The notes beneath the pieces were generated by a model. It had not been told where the DNA came from, did no database searches, and saw nothing but the letters and a program-made list of their open reading frames with translations. From positions 1 to 43,999 of IMG/VR virus record IMGVR_UViG_3300036770_001292: a stretch of 43,999 nt of DNA, one strand, 5' to 3'. Of this stretch, positions 31,811 to 40,194 are shown piece after piece. Every line of letters starts with the position of its first letter. Position 1 is the stretch's first letter. This stretch comes from a virus. Position numbers and translations under genes: made by a program.

Positions 31811-32505
31811 TTAATATCAAGAGGTCTTTGTTTAGTGGCAAGTATGCAGAAATATTTTTCTCTTACTACTTTTACATTTCCATCTTTATCAGGTACGTTC
31901 AAATCAAATTCAAGGTTATTAAACTTGTCAATATTGAAACCAGTACGTGTCAATAATGCTGCCAATTGATTTTGCCCTAATATACTATAATGGTTCAAAT
32001 TAAATTCATGCATTCTCTCACAGTCAGGAGCAGGAACTTCAATATAAATTTTACCACCTTGTTTTAGAATACGATTATATTCCATCAAACTAAAAATGGG
32101 ATATGGACTATGTTCTAGTGCATGACGTAGGAATACAAAGTCTACACTTTCATCATAGTATCCATCACGCTGTGGAATAAAACTTAAATCATAACGTTTA
32201 ATCGTATGACCTTTATCCTCACATAATTTAACGTCTCCGGGACTTAATGTTACTCCAGTAACATCGGTATAGCCACGTGACTTCATCTCATCTAAGAAGT
32301 AGCCCGGGCCACAACCCAAATCTAAAATTTTTGCATTTTTAGATAGATTCAATGGGTCAATATAATCAGTAACAACTTGTGATGTTAGTTGTTTATGAAA
32401 CGGGCTGTCACCCTCGTCATAGATATGTGCTGTATAAAGCCATTCATTGTAAAACTTAAGTTTTACAAGATCGAGGGTTGTGTTAATATCAATTAAATTT
32501 TGCAT
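31807..32505 (-). CDS. Class I SAM-dependent methyltransferase
   Basis: The 232-aa protein has the SAM motif ILDLGCGPGYFLDEM, then DVTGVTLSPGD, VDFVFLRHALEHSPYP and YNRILKQGGKIYIEVPAP. This is a type 11 methyltransferase typical of sugar or small-molecule methylation. The substrate is unknown. Its stop overlaps the start of paralog B, suggesting a joint pathway acting on the virion fibre or cell-surface glycans. Confidence 0.88.
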   Translation of the reverse strand: MQNLIDINTTLDLVKLKFYNEWLYTAHIYDEGDSPFHKQLTSQVVTDYIDPLNLSKNAKILDLGCGPGYFLDEMKSRGYTDVTGVTLSPGDVKLCEDKGHTIKRYDLSFIPQRDGYYDESVDFVFLRHALEHSPYPIFSLMEYNRILKQGGKIYIEVPAPDCERMHEFNLNHYSILGQNQLAALLTRTGFNIDKFNNLEFDLNVPDKDGNVKVVREKYFCILATKQRPLDIK

Positions 32506-32554
32506 GAGAATCCTGTATTGTTATGTCAATACTTATTCTCAAATACCAGCAAAT

Positions 32555-32929
32555 TTATTTTTTCTTATACCCTTTAAAAGGTTTAATTGGGCTTTGAATG
32601 TTAGTACCGGGTAATTCTTCGCTATCTAAATCACCATGATTTAAGTCAGTGGTATCGCTACCCACTGCTTTAAATGCTTGCTTAAGCATTTTCTGTTCTA
32701 CATCTGTATATGGATGGGCAGTGTTATATCTTCCGCTCCAAGTTTCTGCATCTAACTGTAAAGGAGTTGTGCCGTCTGCGCATGCAGTAGCCATCATAAT
32801 ACGATTGAGTTCGTATGTTCTATCATATCCACCCGGATCACGGAATTTGTGTAATCCACGTGTAGCGAAACGTTGACGTTTTGTTGGATGTGCAACCGTT
32901 CTCTCTATGATAAATTCTTTAGCCCTCAT
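32555..32929 (-). CDS. Tagged small protein (MRAxEFI start, SPIKPFKGYKK end), 124 aa
   Basis: It starts MRAKEFIIERTV and ends QSPIKPFKGYKKK. Both ends are shared with the neighbour 32926-33324, but the middles differ: here RQRFATRGLHKFRD, ATACADGTTPLQLD and TAHPYTDVEQKMLKQAF. The shared ends suggest targeting or processing signals, for example for the virion. It is coupled by ATGA. Function unknown. Confidence 0.7.
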   Translation of the reverse strand: MRAKEFIIERTVAHPTKRQRFATRGLHKFRDPGGYDRTYELNRIMMATACADGTTPLQLDAETWSGRYNTAHPYTDVEQKMLKQAFKAVGSDTTDLNHGDLDSEELPGTNIQSPIKPFKGYKKK

Positions 32930-33324
32930 TTCTTATATCCTTTAAAGGGCTTAATGGGCGACTGCTTCATAGTGTCATCCATTTCATCACTAGTAGGTGT
33001 ACTTACTGATTTTTTACCATGCTTGTGTACTTTAGCCAAAGCCTGATCAATAACTTTACCCACATTAGGATCAAAACTGCTTACTATTTGATTCTCACCC
33101 CAACTGCTTTCAGCACGAAAATTGGGCTTATAATTATTAATATTATCATTACCCATATTACCTCTTACATCAGCAATGGCTACCCCAAAACGATATAAGT
33201 CATAAAAGTCCTGATTTTTTAATTCTGGAATAACAAATGTGTTAGGTAGGGCTTTGTTTGCCACATCTAATCCATCATGGGCATCACTTAATTTTTGCTC
33301 AGTAATAAATTCTCTTGCTCTCAT
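32926..33324 (-). CDS. Tagged small protein (MRAxEFI start, SPIKPFKGYKK end), 132 aa
   Basis: It starts MRAREFITEQKLSDAHD and ends QSPIKPFKGYKK, matching the neighbour's ends. The middle contains YRFGVAIADVRGN and VIDQALAKVHKHGKKSV, an alpha-helical domain of unknown function. It starts right after the stop of the structural gene 33327-33863. Confidence 0.7.
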   Translation of the reverse strand: MRAREFITEQKLSDAHDGLDVANKALPNTFVIPELKNQDFYDLYRFGVAIADVRGNMGNDNINNYKPNFRAESSWGENQIVSSFDPNVGKVIDQALAKVHKHGKKSVSTPTSDEMDDTMKQSPIKPFKGYKK

Positions 33325-33326
33325 TA

Positions 33327-33863
33327 TTAATCTTCAGTAGTGATGTTATAATCATTTTCAGTTGACATAACTTGACCATCAGGATAACCATCAAGTTGAA
33401 TATCTAATCCTGGTATTGGATCTCCTACATACATAATTTGAGAAGATATAAAATGAAATAATGATGCTGTTGTAAAGGGACTGACTAGTACACGAACATT
33501 TGATCCAAATACATCCATATCGTAATTACATATTGCATTACCAGTGAATGTTGCACCGTATCCTGTAAACTTTACATCTGTTCCTGCGGCATTAATTTGC
33601 GCAGATAACGTTACATTTTGTGCATCATCAGTGCCCGGGTCATTGGATCTAACAATGAAAACACCATTAGTGAATCCAGATACAGGGGTTTCGAATATAA
33701 CTTGCCCTGGAGTATTTCCTGTGCTATATGTATTACTAGTATTAACAAATGTAGCGAAAAGATTACTAAAATTATTATTAATCTTTCCAAAGGCAACACG
33801 TAACGGATCACCTTCACCGTCGTTTGGCAGTGTGCCTATGTTAATTATTTGTTGTGTAGCCAT
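33327..33863 (-). CDS. Virion structural protein, 178 aa
   Basis: The N-terminal block INIGTLPNDGEGDPLRVAF followed by GKINNNFSNLFA is a segment found repeatedly in T4-like structural and fibre proteins as an attachment module. The remainder is beta-rich. GGGA before the ATG and a late box at 33884 support late expression. It is likely a fibre or baseplate decoration protein. Confidence 0.78.
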   Translation of the reverse strand: MATQQIINIGTLPNDGEGDPLRVAFGKINNNFSNLFATFVNTSNTYSTGNTPGQVIFETPVSGFTNGVFIVRSNDPGTDDAQNVTLSAQINAAGTDVKFTGYGATFTGNAICNYDMDVFGSNVRVLVSPFTTASLFHFISSQIMYVGDPIPGLDIQLDGYPDGQVMSTENDYNITTED

Positions 33864-33883
33864 ATCTAAATCCCGTAATTATA

Positions 33884-33895
33884 CTGTATTTATCA
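33884..33895 (-). promoter_or_regulatory. T4-type late promoter box
   Basis: Minus strand: TGATAAATACAG, 21 nt before the ATG at 33863. Confidence 0.5.
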
Positions 33896-33904
33896 GTATA
33901 ACTC

Positions 33905-34162
33905 TTAGAAACCAAACCAGTTCTTTTTAGGAGGTTCTACTTTAACGGTATCTGATTTGCATTTTTCTGCAAGTGCAATAGCATTAATTCTAACGCTGTC
34001 ACTTGCATTTTTAGCGATTTCACCTATAGCACCCCAACATGCTGATTGTGTAACGGTGTTATCTTTACTAATTGCTTTGCTAGCATCATAGTACAATTGT
34101 TCTTTATTCGTAGCACAACCTGCTAAAGTTAGCGCAAAAACTGCTACTATTATGTGTTTCAT
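33905..34162 (-). CDS. Small lipoprotein, 85 aa
   Basis: The signal peptide with lipobox (HIIVAVFALTLAGC) predicts acylation at Cys16. The mature part is short and helical, ending in a Pro/Lys-rich tail (VEPPKKNWFGF). It follows the spanin genes with a GAGGAT ribosome site. It could be a lysis accessory or an envelope protein; the function is unknown. Confidence 0.75.
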   Translation of the reverse strand: MKHIIVAVFALTLAGCATNKEQLYYDASKAISKDNTVTQSACWGAIGEIAKNASDSVRINAIALAEKCKSDTVKVEPPKKNWFGF

Positions 34163-34171
34163 TTGTTATCC

Positions 34172-34447
34172 TCACTTTACGGAATCATATATTTTTTTCT
34201 GCTCATTATACCATTCTTGCCAACCCTCAACTTTAGTTGAACATTGATAGTATAATGTATAGTTATGAACTACTGTTCTTAACATCTCTGTAATAAGAAC
34301 CTGATCACCCTCTACTTTTTTAAGTTCTTCGCATTTTTTCATTAATTCAGGTACCGGATCAGGGAACTTTTGTGTTACTGGAACAGTCTTAGTAAACAAA
34401 CTACATCCTGATAATAGTAGTACAAATATCAACGGGATAAATTTCAT
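34172..34447 (-). CDS. Outer-membrane spanin lipoprotein (Rz1-like)
   Basis: The signal peptide ends in lipobox LLSGC (Cys16). It is followed by a Pro-containing mature segment (KFPDPVPELMKKCEELKKV) and a helical region to the end (residue 91). It overlaps the inner spanin-like gene by ATGA, the usual Rz/Rz1 arrangement. It would bridge to the i-spanin to disrupt the outer membrane at lysis, so the host is Gram-negative. Confidence 0.75.
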   Translation of the reverse strand: MKFIPLIFVLLLSGCSLFTKTVPVTQKFPDPVPELMKKCEELKKVEGDQVLITEMLRTVVHNYTLYYQCSTKVEGWQEWYNEQKKIYDSVK

Positions 34448-34938
34448 TTTTTATCCCCTTTCATTCCTGCTGCCTGATTATGTATATCTATTAACTCTTT
34501 GGGGACAGGGCAAGATTCAACATATTTTATGACTTCTTCTACCCTAACACGTTCAGGACCTTCTATAGTTTTAAGTACTTCACGGTCACGATATCTATCA
34601 ACATACTTGATAATAGTATCTCCCTTTTCCTTAATAACCGTAGCCTTACCTGTCAATGCAGCCTGTAATTCTGTATTTTTCTTGGCTGTTTCTGCTTCGG
34701 CTTGTGCTACTCTAGCCTCCATTTCCTTAACACGTAGTTCCCATTCTTTATTGTCTGCTAATCCTCCTTCAAGATATACCCCAAAGGCAAAAACTATTAG
34801 ACTAATAATCTTGATGGGTAAACTATATTTCTTAATTAAAGGAATGAATCCTAGAACAAAACCGGCTATAATACCCAACAAGCCGGCAGCAAATATAAGA
34901 TGAACTACCCAATCGGGCATAATAGTAAAGATCCACAT
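34444..34938 (-). CDS. Inner-membrane spanin (Rz-like) with two membrane segments
   Basis: The 164-aa protein has two hydrophobic segments near the N-terminus (VVHLIFAAGLLGIIAGFVLG and IKIISLIVFAFGVYL) and a long coiled coil (KEMEARVAQAEAETAKKNTE). A C-terminal ESCPVPKELIDIHNQAAG segment resembles i-spanin ends. Paired with the lipoprotein gene downstream. A late box is directly upstream and AAGGG sits unusually close to the ATG. Confidence 0.72.
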   Translation of the reverse strand: MWIFTIMPDWVVHLIFAAGLLGIIAGFVLGFIPLIKKYSLPIKIISLIVFAFGVYLEGGLADNKEWELRVKEMEARVAQAEAETAKKNTELQAALTGKATVIKEKGDTIIKYVDRYRDREVLKTIEGPERVRVEEVIKYVESCPVPKELIDIHNQAAGMKGDKK

Positions 34939-34940
34939 AC

Positions 34941-34952
34941 CCTTATTTATCG
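34941..34952 (-). promoter_or_regulatory. T4-type late promoter box of the spanin genes
   Basis: Minus strand: CGATAAATAAGG, ending 2 nt before ATG 34938 and overlapping the end of the aminotransferase gene. Confidence 0.45.
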
Positions 34953-36004
34953 TAGAATTGGCATACTATGCTGGAAATATATTCTACTTCCCCGTCAGTC
35001 AGTTCTGGATATATAGGGAGACTTAATACACCTTTGGTCAGCATTACACTAGTGCTTACGATATCTGGTTTCTTTAGACTACGTGCTATTGGTAACTCGC
35101 TAAGTGCATGTGGATAATGTACTTTAGATTCTATATTATGCTTTTGTAAATATTCGTGTAAATCATCGCGGTTTTCTGTATAGACTACAAACTTTTGATC
35201 CGCATGTATGGAAAAATCTCTACTTAAGCAACGCAATGGTAAATTTTTAAATTGTTCTAGGTAATAGTATCTAATCTGTTTTCTGCGCCATTGCCAATTA
35301 TCTAAATGATTAGCACGTACTAATAAATGTGCGCAGTCTAGTTCGCTCATTTTACTATTAGTACCTGACATTTGATGCCAATCTGGTTTACCATTACTAC
35401 GATAGTTATATGCAAATTCATATAATTCTCTATCGTTAGTTACAATAGCACCACCATTACCACTAGAAGGTAAATTTTTTGTAGGATCAAAACTAATAGC
35501 CATACCCATACCTACTGAACCACTGTCTGCTATTAGCCAATGTTGCGCACCATCGACAATATGATTTGAATTTGCAGGAGAAGTTTTTGCTCCGTATAAT
35601 CCAACTAAACAAGCAGTCTCTTCAATGTTATGCTCTATCATTAATCCATTTTTATCAGTATCTAATATTTCTATATCATAATCAGCATTTAAAAAGGCAT
35701 TAAGTGTTGCAGGATATGTAATGTTAGGAATGTATACACTGGGTCTAATATCTGATTGTGTAGCATAGAACCATTGTGATCTTAACCACAATGCAATGAT
35801 CTCTAATGCTTGTGTGCCGCTATGTACTGTGACCGCAAACTCTGTTCCTGTTTTTAATGCTAACCAAGTTTCAAACTTATTGGTAAAAGGGCCGCTCATA
35901 AGGCAGCCCTCTCTTAACACTTGATCGGTAGCGTTTAGTAATTCTTCTTTAAGATTGCGGTATTGTCTTGCTAAGCCAAAATGGGCTATTGCTGAGCCAT
36001 TCAT
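34943..36004 (-). CDS. DegT/DnrJ/EryC1-type PLP aminotransferase
   Basis: The 353-aa protein has the fold-type I layout: VTVHSGTQALEIIAL (cofactor phosphate region), VYIPNITYPATLNAF, a VDGAQHW segment with the cofactor-contacting Asp, and the PLP lysine in SFDPTKNLPSSGNGGAIVTN. Family members aminate keto-sugar nucleotides in surface glycan synthesis. The 56-nt overlap with the epimerase gene suggests co-evolution of the pair. The start is needed to keep the N-terminal HFGLARQYRNLKEE block. Confidence 0.9.
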   Translation of the reverse strand: MNGSAIAHFGLARQYRNLKEELLNATDQVLREGCLMSGPFTNKFETWLALKTGTEFAVTVHSGTQALEIIALWLRSQWFYATQSDIRPSVYIPNITYPATLNAFLNADYDIEILDTDKNGLMIEHNIEETACLVGLYGAKTSPANSNHIVDGAQHWLIADSGSVGMGMAISFDPTKNLPSSGNGGAIVTNDRELYEFAYNYRSNGKPDWHQMSGTNSKMSELDCAHLLVRANHLDNWQWRRKQIRYYYLEQFKNLPLRCLSRDFSIHADQKFVVYTENRDDLHEYLQKHNIESKVHYPHALSELPIARSLKKPDIVSTSVMLTKGVLSLPIYPELTDGEVEYISSIVCQFYDK

Positions 36005-36929
36005 AATATTTTTGAAAACCTTCTTCTACATCGACCTTAGGATCAAATCCAAAATCAGTACGTGCCGCGTCAATGTTTAATGCTCCACGACTAGGAAAAT
36101 CGGGATCTCTATCTCGTACTTCAATAGTTCCCCTACCTACAATGCTTACTGCTAGTGTGGCAGCATATAGTAAACTACGGCTATGACTTTTAGTTATGTT
36201 GTAAATTTTGTTATTGGTGTTTTCGCTGAGTGCGGCATTGACGATTCCATCGGCTGCATCTTCAACATATGTGAAGTCGAGGGTTTCTCCTGTTCCATTG
36301 ACCTTGAGCATTCCACCTCGCATTGCAGTGAGCATAAACTTTGCAATAACTCTATCTTCCACATCAAGAGGCCCGTATACTGCGCTAGGACGAATAATAA
36401 CATGACTAAAACAATTTCTGCGTGTGTAATCTTCAACAAGGCGTTCTCCTGCAAGTTTTAAAATCCCATATTGACCTTGTGGCTTACAGTTATAATCCTC
36501 AGTCACATCATCAGGGAAAGTACCATACACCATACTACTACTGATGTATACAAATTTCTTTACATTATATTTTTTACTTAGTTCACAAAGGTTTAGTAGA
36601 CCTTCGCTCATAACTCTGCTACCAATTATTGGATTGGCGTTGACAACTTTCTGTCTTGGAAAACTTGCCATGTGAATCACAATATCAAACTTCTGTCCGG
36701 CAAACAACCAATCCATATTACGTTGATCACAGATATCAAATCGATAAACAAAAGGAGTTTTAATTTTCTTCTTTCGTTCTTTCATCAAATAATCTATTTC
36801 ATCTTGAGGTATAATTCCATAGTTTGTATATGTGTCTGTAATACAAACTTCGTGTCCTAAACTTTCTAATTTAGCGACAACATGATGACCAATAAGTCCC
36901 ATGCCTCCGGTTACTAATATTTTACTCAT
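35949..36929 (-). CDS. NAD-dependent epimerase/dehydratase (extended SDR)
   Basis: The 326-aa protein has the nucleotide-binding GGMGLIG near the N-terminus, a FVYISSSMVYG strand and the catalytic YGILK (Tyr-x3-Lys). Like GalE/RmlB relatives it should modify a nucleotide sugar, probably feeding the aminotransferase whose start overlaps its end. The product may decorate host glycan or virion; unknown. Confidence 0.9.
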   Translation of the reverse strand: MSKILVTGGMGLIGHHVVAKLESLGHEVCITDTYTNYGIIPQDEIDYLMKERKKKIKTPFVYRFDICDQRNMDWLFAGQKFDIVIHMASFPRQKVVNANPIIGSRVMSEGLLNLCELSKKYNVKKFVYISSSMVYGTFPDDVTEDYNCKPQGQYGILKLAGERLVEDYTRRNCFSHVIIRPSAVYGPLDVEDRVIAKFMLTAMRGGMLKVNGTGETLDFTYVEDAADGIVNAALSENTNNKIYNITKSHSRSLLYAATLAVSIVGRGTIEVRDRDPDFPSRGALNIDAARTDFGFDPKVDVEEGFQKYYEWLSNSPFWLSKTIPQS

Positions 36930-37167
36930 ATTTCAATTTCCAAAATGTATAATCTTCGGGTTTTAGTACAGCCTTTATAATAACCTCATGTCCATATATA
37001 TCGAGGTTAGGTATTAAATTCCACGTAGGAGGCTCAACTGAATTTTTCATAATCCATTGTCCTGGTTCACTGTGTTCCCAGTTATATAATGGTTCGGCAG
37101 CATACAACTGTGGATCTTCTACATCAGCCATGCGAAATTTATGAACTATAACATTTATATTTTTCAT
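36922..37167 (-). CDS. Small F-x-L-R-W-like tail protein outside the cluster, 81 aa
   Basis: The C-terminus KPEDYTFWKLKYE fits the family pattern (D-Y-x-x-W/F-x-L-K-Y). The middle is Trp/Pro-rich (YNWEHSEPGQWIM, EPPTWNLIP). The start is coupled by ATGA to thyA, and its tail codons overlap the epimerase ATG out of frame, as with other family members. Function unknown. Confidence 0.6.
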   Translation of the reverse strand: MKNINVIVHKFRMADVEDPQLYAAEPLYNWEHSEPGQWIMKNSVEPPTWNLIPNLDIYGHEVIIKAVLKPEDYTFWKLKYE

Positions 37168-38063
37168 ACCGCCATATTTGCCTTAATCTGACCATGTGAT
37201 GTATAGTTTAATAGATTGATGTCCTTCATCGTAAACTTAGTAATATCTTTGATTTTAGGATTTAGAACTAATGCAGGCGCCGCCAATATATCTCTTCTTA
37301 GTTGTTCTTTTACTTGTTCAACATGATCCTTATAGATATGTGTATCACCAGTACTAATAATTAATTCACCAACTCGCAAATCACAAACTTGTGCAATTAG
37401 ATGAGTGAGTAACGCATAGCTAGCAATGTTAAAAGGTAAACCAAGAAACACATCCACACTACGCTGGTACATATGACAAGATAGTTTTTTATCTTTGTTG
37501 ACATAAAATTGACTCATAACATGACACGGTGGTAGTGCCATTTGATCTAACTCAGCCACATTCCATGCACTAAGAATATGTCTGCGACCATTAGGATCTT
37601 TCTTGATACCTTCAATAAGATTCAATAATTGATCTACTTCAATACGATCTACTGCTAAACGATTTCCACCTTTATGTGCAGGACCATAATCCATTTCTTC
37701 TACATACTTGTTCCAATGGCGCCATTGTACACCGTATACACGACCTAGATCACCATCAAACTTTGCATTCTTTTTCCAATATGGTGCTAACGCATTGGGC
37801 GTCCAAATCGTGACTGTACCTTCTTTCGACCCATGCGTAATCTCCGCCAGTCTACGTTCATCGTTGCTACCCTCAATAAACCAAAGTAACTCTCCCACAC
37901 AAGCCTTCCAAGCCAACTTCTTTGTAGTGATTGCTGGAAAACCGGAATTAAGATTAAAACGAAGGTGACGACCAAAAACACTAATAGTGCCCACGCCAGT
38001 TCTATCATCTTTCGCTTCTCCGTTCTTTAGTATATCCTCTAACAAATCATGATACTGTTTCAT
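37164..38063 (-). CDS. thyA: Thymidylate synthase
   Basis: The 299-aa protein has DRTGVGTISVFG near the N-terminus, the catalytic Cys in LPPCHVMSQFYV, CHMYQRSVDVFLGLPFNIAS and the nucleotide-binding STGDTHIY. It makes dTMP from dUMP with methylene-tetrahydrofolate, whose recycling needs the DHFR encoded just upstream. The start is ATG 38063 (GGAAAAG upstream, ATGA overlap with DHFR); an extension to TTG 38075 is unlikely. Confidence 0.96.
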   Translation of the reverse strand: MKQYHDLLEDILKNGEAKDDRTGVGTISVFGRHLRFNLNSGFPAITTKKLAWKACVGELLWFIEGSNDERRLAEITHGSKEGTVTIWTPNALAPYWKKNAKFDGDLGRVYGVQWRHWNKYVEEMDYGPAHKGGNRLAVDRIEVDQLLNLIEGIKKDPNGRRHILSAWNVAELDQMALPPCHVMSQFYVNKDKKLSCHMYQRSVDVFLGLPFNIASYALLTHLIAQVCDLRVGELIISTGDTHIYKDHVEQVKEQLRRDILAAPALVLNPKIKDITKFTMKDINLLNYTSHGQIKANMAV

Positions 38064-38512
38064 TTTCTTTTCCAAATTTGATATTCATGGTCAGGAAATA
38101 CTTCATTATGTATCCTAACAAAATTATTTTCTAAGTATAACAAATCTATGAAAACATCGCAAGTATATTCGGTATAGGTTTTTGTTAAATGGACTTCGTG
38201 AATTTTTTCCCAACTACTATTAATTAATTGGGCACCTCCTATTATCCAAGCATCATCTGTAATATCATCGATTGTCATTGTAGTAAATGCATCATCAGGT
38301 AGATGAACCATTAACTGAGATGTTATAATTAGATTAGTACGATTAGGTAGAGGTTTCTTTGGAAGACTTTCCCAAGTTTTTCTACCCATCACAATTACAC
38401 AATCATCAGTAAGACGTTTGAATCTTGGTAAATCGCCTTGGATTTTATCCCAAGGCAATTTGTTTTTATAACCGATCCCTCCCTTAGGATCGCAGGCTAC
38501 AATCAATTTCAT
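38060..38512 (-). CDS. frd: Dihydrofolate reductase
   Basis: The 150-aa protein has the DHFR start LIVACDPKGGIGYKNKLPW, the conserved VMGRKTWESLP and the DAWIIGGAQL segment. It reduces dihydrofolate made by the neighbouring ThyA. The T4 counterpart is frd. It is coupled to thyA and to the upstream 98-aa gene by ATGA overlaps. Confidence 0.95.
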   Translation of the reverse strand: MKLIVACDPKGGIGYKNKLPWDKIQGDLPRFKRLTDDCVIVMGRKTWESLPKKPLPNRTNLIITSQLMVHLPDDAFTTMTIDDITDDAWIIGGAQLINSSWEKIHEVHLTKTYTEYTCDVFIDLLYLENNFVRIHNEVFPDHEYQIWKRK

Positions 38513-38805
38513 AGTTTGTTTAATAAACGATCTGTTTCAGGTTGCACTGTTTCCGCAATACTCTGAACATTTAAAACAAATTCTACACTTATAACCTGCT
38601 CATCTAATTCAAAGAGTTTGCGGCTTACTGCTTCTTCTATTTGATCTGGTTCAAGACCTTGATCTAACATCCTTGAGATATTGATTGTTTGCTGTCTTTT
38701 ACCTTCTAACTTGATTATTAATTTTTTAATAAACTGTATAGGTATTTTTTGCTTCTCAACATCTTCAAGGATGTGTTCCCATTTGGCTATAAATTCAGGC
38801 GACAT
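38509..38805 (-). CDS. Hypothetical helical protein, 98 aa
   Basis: All-helical and charged (WEHILEDVEKQKIPIQFIK, LEPDQIEEAVSRKLFELDE). It resembles small proteins conserved near this locus in T4-like phages, but no function is known to me. It overlaps the 238-aa gene upstream by 11 nt and DHFR by ATGA. Confidence 0.65.
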   Translation of the reverse strand: MSPEFIAKWEHILEDVEKQKIPIQFIKKLIIKLEGKRQQTINISRMLDQGLEPDQIEEAVSRKLFELDEQVISVEFVLNVQSIAETVQPETDRLLNKL

Positions 38806-39511
38806 TTACTTTCTTGGCCCTAGTTGACTTTACTTTTTTAGTGTCTAAGGTTACGGAAGTTTTCTCCTTCATAGGTTTAACGGGGTCTAATGATGCGGCT
38901 TCTTTCATTAGTCGCTGTGACTCTGCAAGCAAGCCTTGTGCTTCATTGTGCATCTTTTGTGCCTGTTGACGCAGGCTATTTGCTAATTGACTATCGCCCA
39001 ATGCATCACTTGATGATCCTTGAACCGGTGCAACTGGCGCTCTGTTCTCATTGATTTGTTGTGGCAACTTATCACCACGCATACGTCTTGCAACTTGCGC
39101 GGCGTCTTGCATACCAAGACTTGCATCCATCTCTGCAAGTTTCTTTGTCGCTTCTTCACCCATCTTCATCTCATCAAGTATCTTGTTCAATTCATTCAAC
39201 TTGATTTTGACGTTAGGAGCAGGTGTCATAACAATCATTTCTGTATTAACCTTCTTTAACATACCTTCAGCGTGTAACTTTTGAAGTATGATATGCCCGT
39301 CCTTAGTGTGAGTGCGATTTAATGCATCGGCTAAATTTTCACTGTTTTGTCCAATGTCACTTTCTATGCATTTGATGAGCGGGTCATGAATGTGTTGATT
39401 AAGAATTTCTGTATACGCAACCAAACACATATGAGGTTCACCTGGCACTTCACGGAAGATGACTGCTACTTTTCTGTCACCGTGTTTACCTACGTGTCTT
39501 AAAAAACTCAT
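38795..39511 (-). CDS. Conserved T4-like phage protein, 238 aa
   Basis: The N-terminal globular part (SFLRHVGKHGDRKVAVIFRE, EILNQHIHDPLIKCIESD, ENLADALNRTHTKDG) is followed by a helical Gln/Lys-rich C-terminus with Pro linkers and a basic end (KKVKSTRAKKVNVA). It matches a conserved T4-like protein of unknown function that I recall. It could be a virion or regulatory protein. AGGAG 8 nt upstream. Confidence 0.7.
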   Translation of the reverse strand: MSFLRHVGKHGDRKVAVIFREVPGEPHMCLVAYTEILNQHIHDPLIKCIESDIGQNSENLADALNRTHTKDGHIILQKLHAEGMLKKVNTEMIVMTPAPNVKIKLNELNKILDEMKMGEEATKKLAEMDASLGMQDAAQVARRMRGDKLPQQINENRAPVAPVQGSSSDALGDSQLANSLRQQAQKMHNEAQGLLAESQRLMKEAASLDPVKPMKEKTSVTLDTKKVKSTRAKKVNVA

Positions 39512-39568
39512 ATTGTTTTCTCCTGTTTATATTATTATTTAATGTGATATAGTAGTACTAAAAAATAT

Positions 39569-39823
39569 TTAGGACCACTTCAATTCGTAGAACACCGCTT
39601 CCTGAGGATCTTCGAAAGCGGGAACTTCTGATGGTACACCCAAAAATGAGGGTTCGCTAGATTCTAAAGTTGTAACTATACAGAAACGTCCCCTTAATGA
39701 TTCTAATATCCACTGTTTGCTTTCGTGTGTAATGGGTGTTTTGGCTACTATAAAATGGCGCGGGAAAATATTAATTTCCCGTTCCATAAACCAAGTATGT
39801 ATATTCAATTCAAAATCAATCAT
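39569..39823 (-). CDS. Small F-x-L-R-W-tail family protein, isolated member, 84 aa
   Basis: The tail EDPQEAVFYELKWS matches the family, yet no gene follows closely (58-nt gap downstream). The tail is therefore conserved here without serving as a ribosome binding site for another gene. It has a beta-strand region (FCIVTTLESSEP) and is coupled by ATGA to the 124-aa gene. Function unknown. Confidence 0.65.
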   Translation of the reverse strand: MIDFELNIHTWFMEREINIFPRHFIVAKTPITHESKQWILESLRGRFCIVTTLESSEPSFLGVPSEVPAFEDPQEAVFYELKWS

Positions 39824-40194
39824 ACAATCAGTTTTTGATCTTTCTTTACATAGTCACTATAAATCTTAGTGCCATTATCACGAATCCATTCTACCAATGG
39901 CTGAGGACACTCCGCAAAAATCTTGCGGATTTCCTTCATGGTGAATTCACTAGTGAATGTATAAATTTCATAACTACGTTGACTATTGAATCGGGCTCTC
40001 ATAATCAACATTTGCAATGGGATAGGATTTGGTTTTCTATCATTTACCTTCTCACCCTTTAATGTGTTCCACATCTTTTGCTTGTCATGATTTTCAATCA
40101 CTTCCATAGCCTCATCGATATCAAAAATCGATTCTAGACCTAGCATGTCCCATACAGCCAAAAATTTATATACTTTCTTTTTTCTTGAGGGCAT
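39820..40194 (-). CDS. Hypothetical protein, 124 aa
   Basis: Basic N-terminus (PSRKKKVYKF) followed by a mixed alpha/beta chain (EIYTFTSEFTMKEIRKIFAE). It resembles an uncharacterised conserved phage protein. It starts 29 nt inside the preceding small gene with GGAAA upstream. Confidence 0.62.
   Translation of the reverse strand: MPSRKKKVYKFLAVWDMLGLESIFDIDEAMEVIENHDKQKMWNTLKGEKVNDRKPNPIPLQMLIMRARFNSQRSYEIYTFTSEFTMKEIRKIFAECPQPLVEWIRDNGTKIYSDYVKKDQKLIV

Noticed and set aside
35949-36004. Possible frameshift or fusion between the epimerase and aminotransferase genes
   Set aside because: Both genes have complete, correctly ended domains; the overlap is long but each frame is conserved to its natural end.
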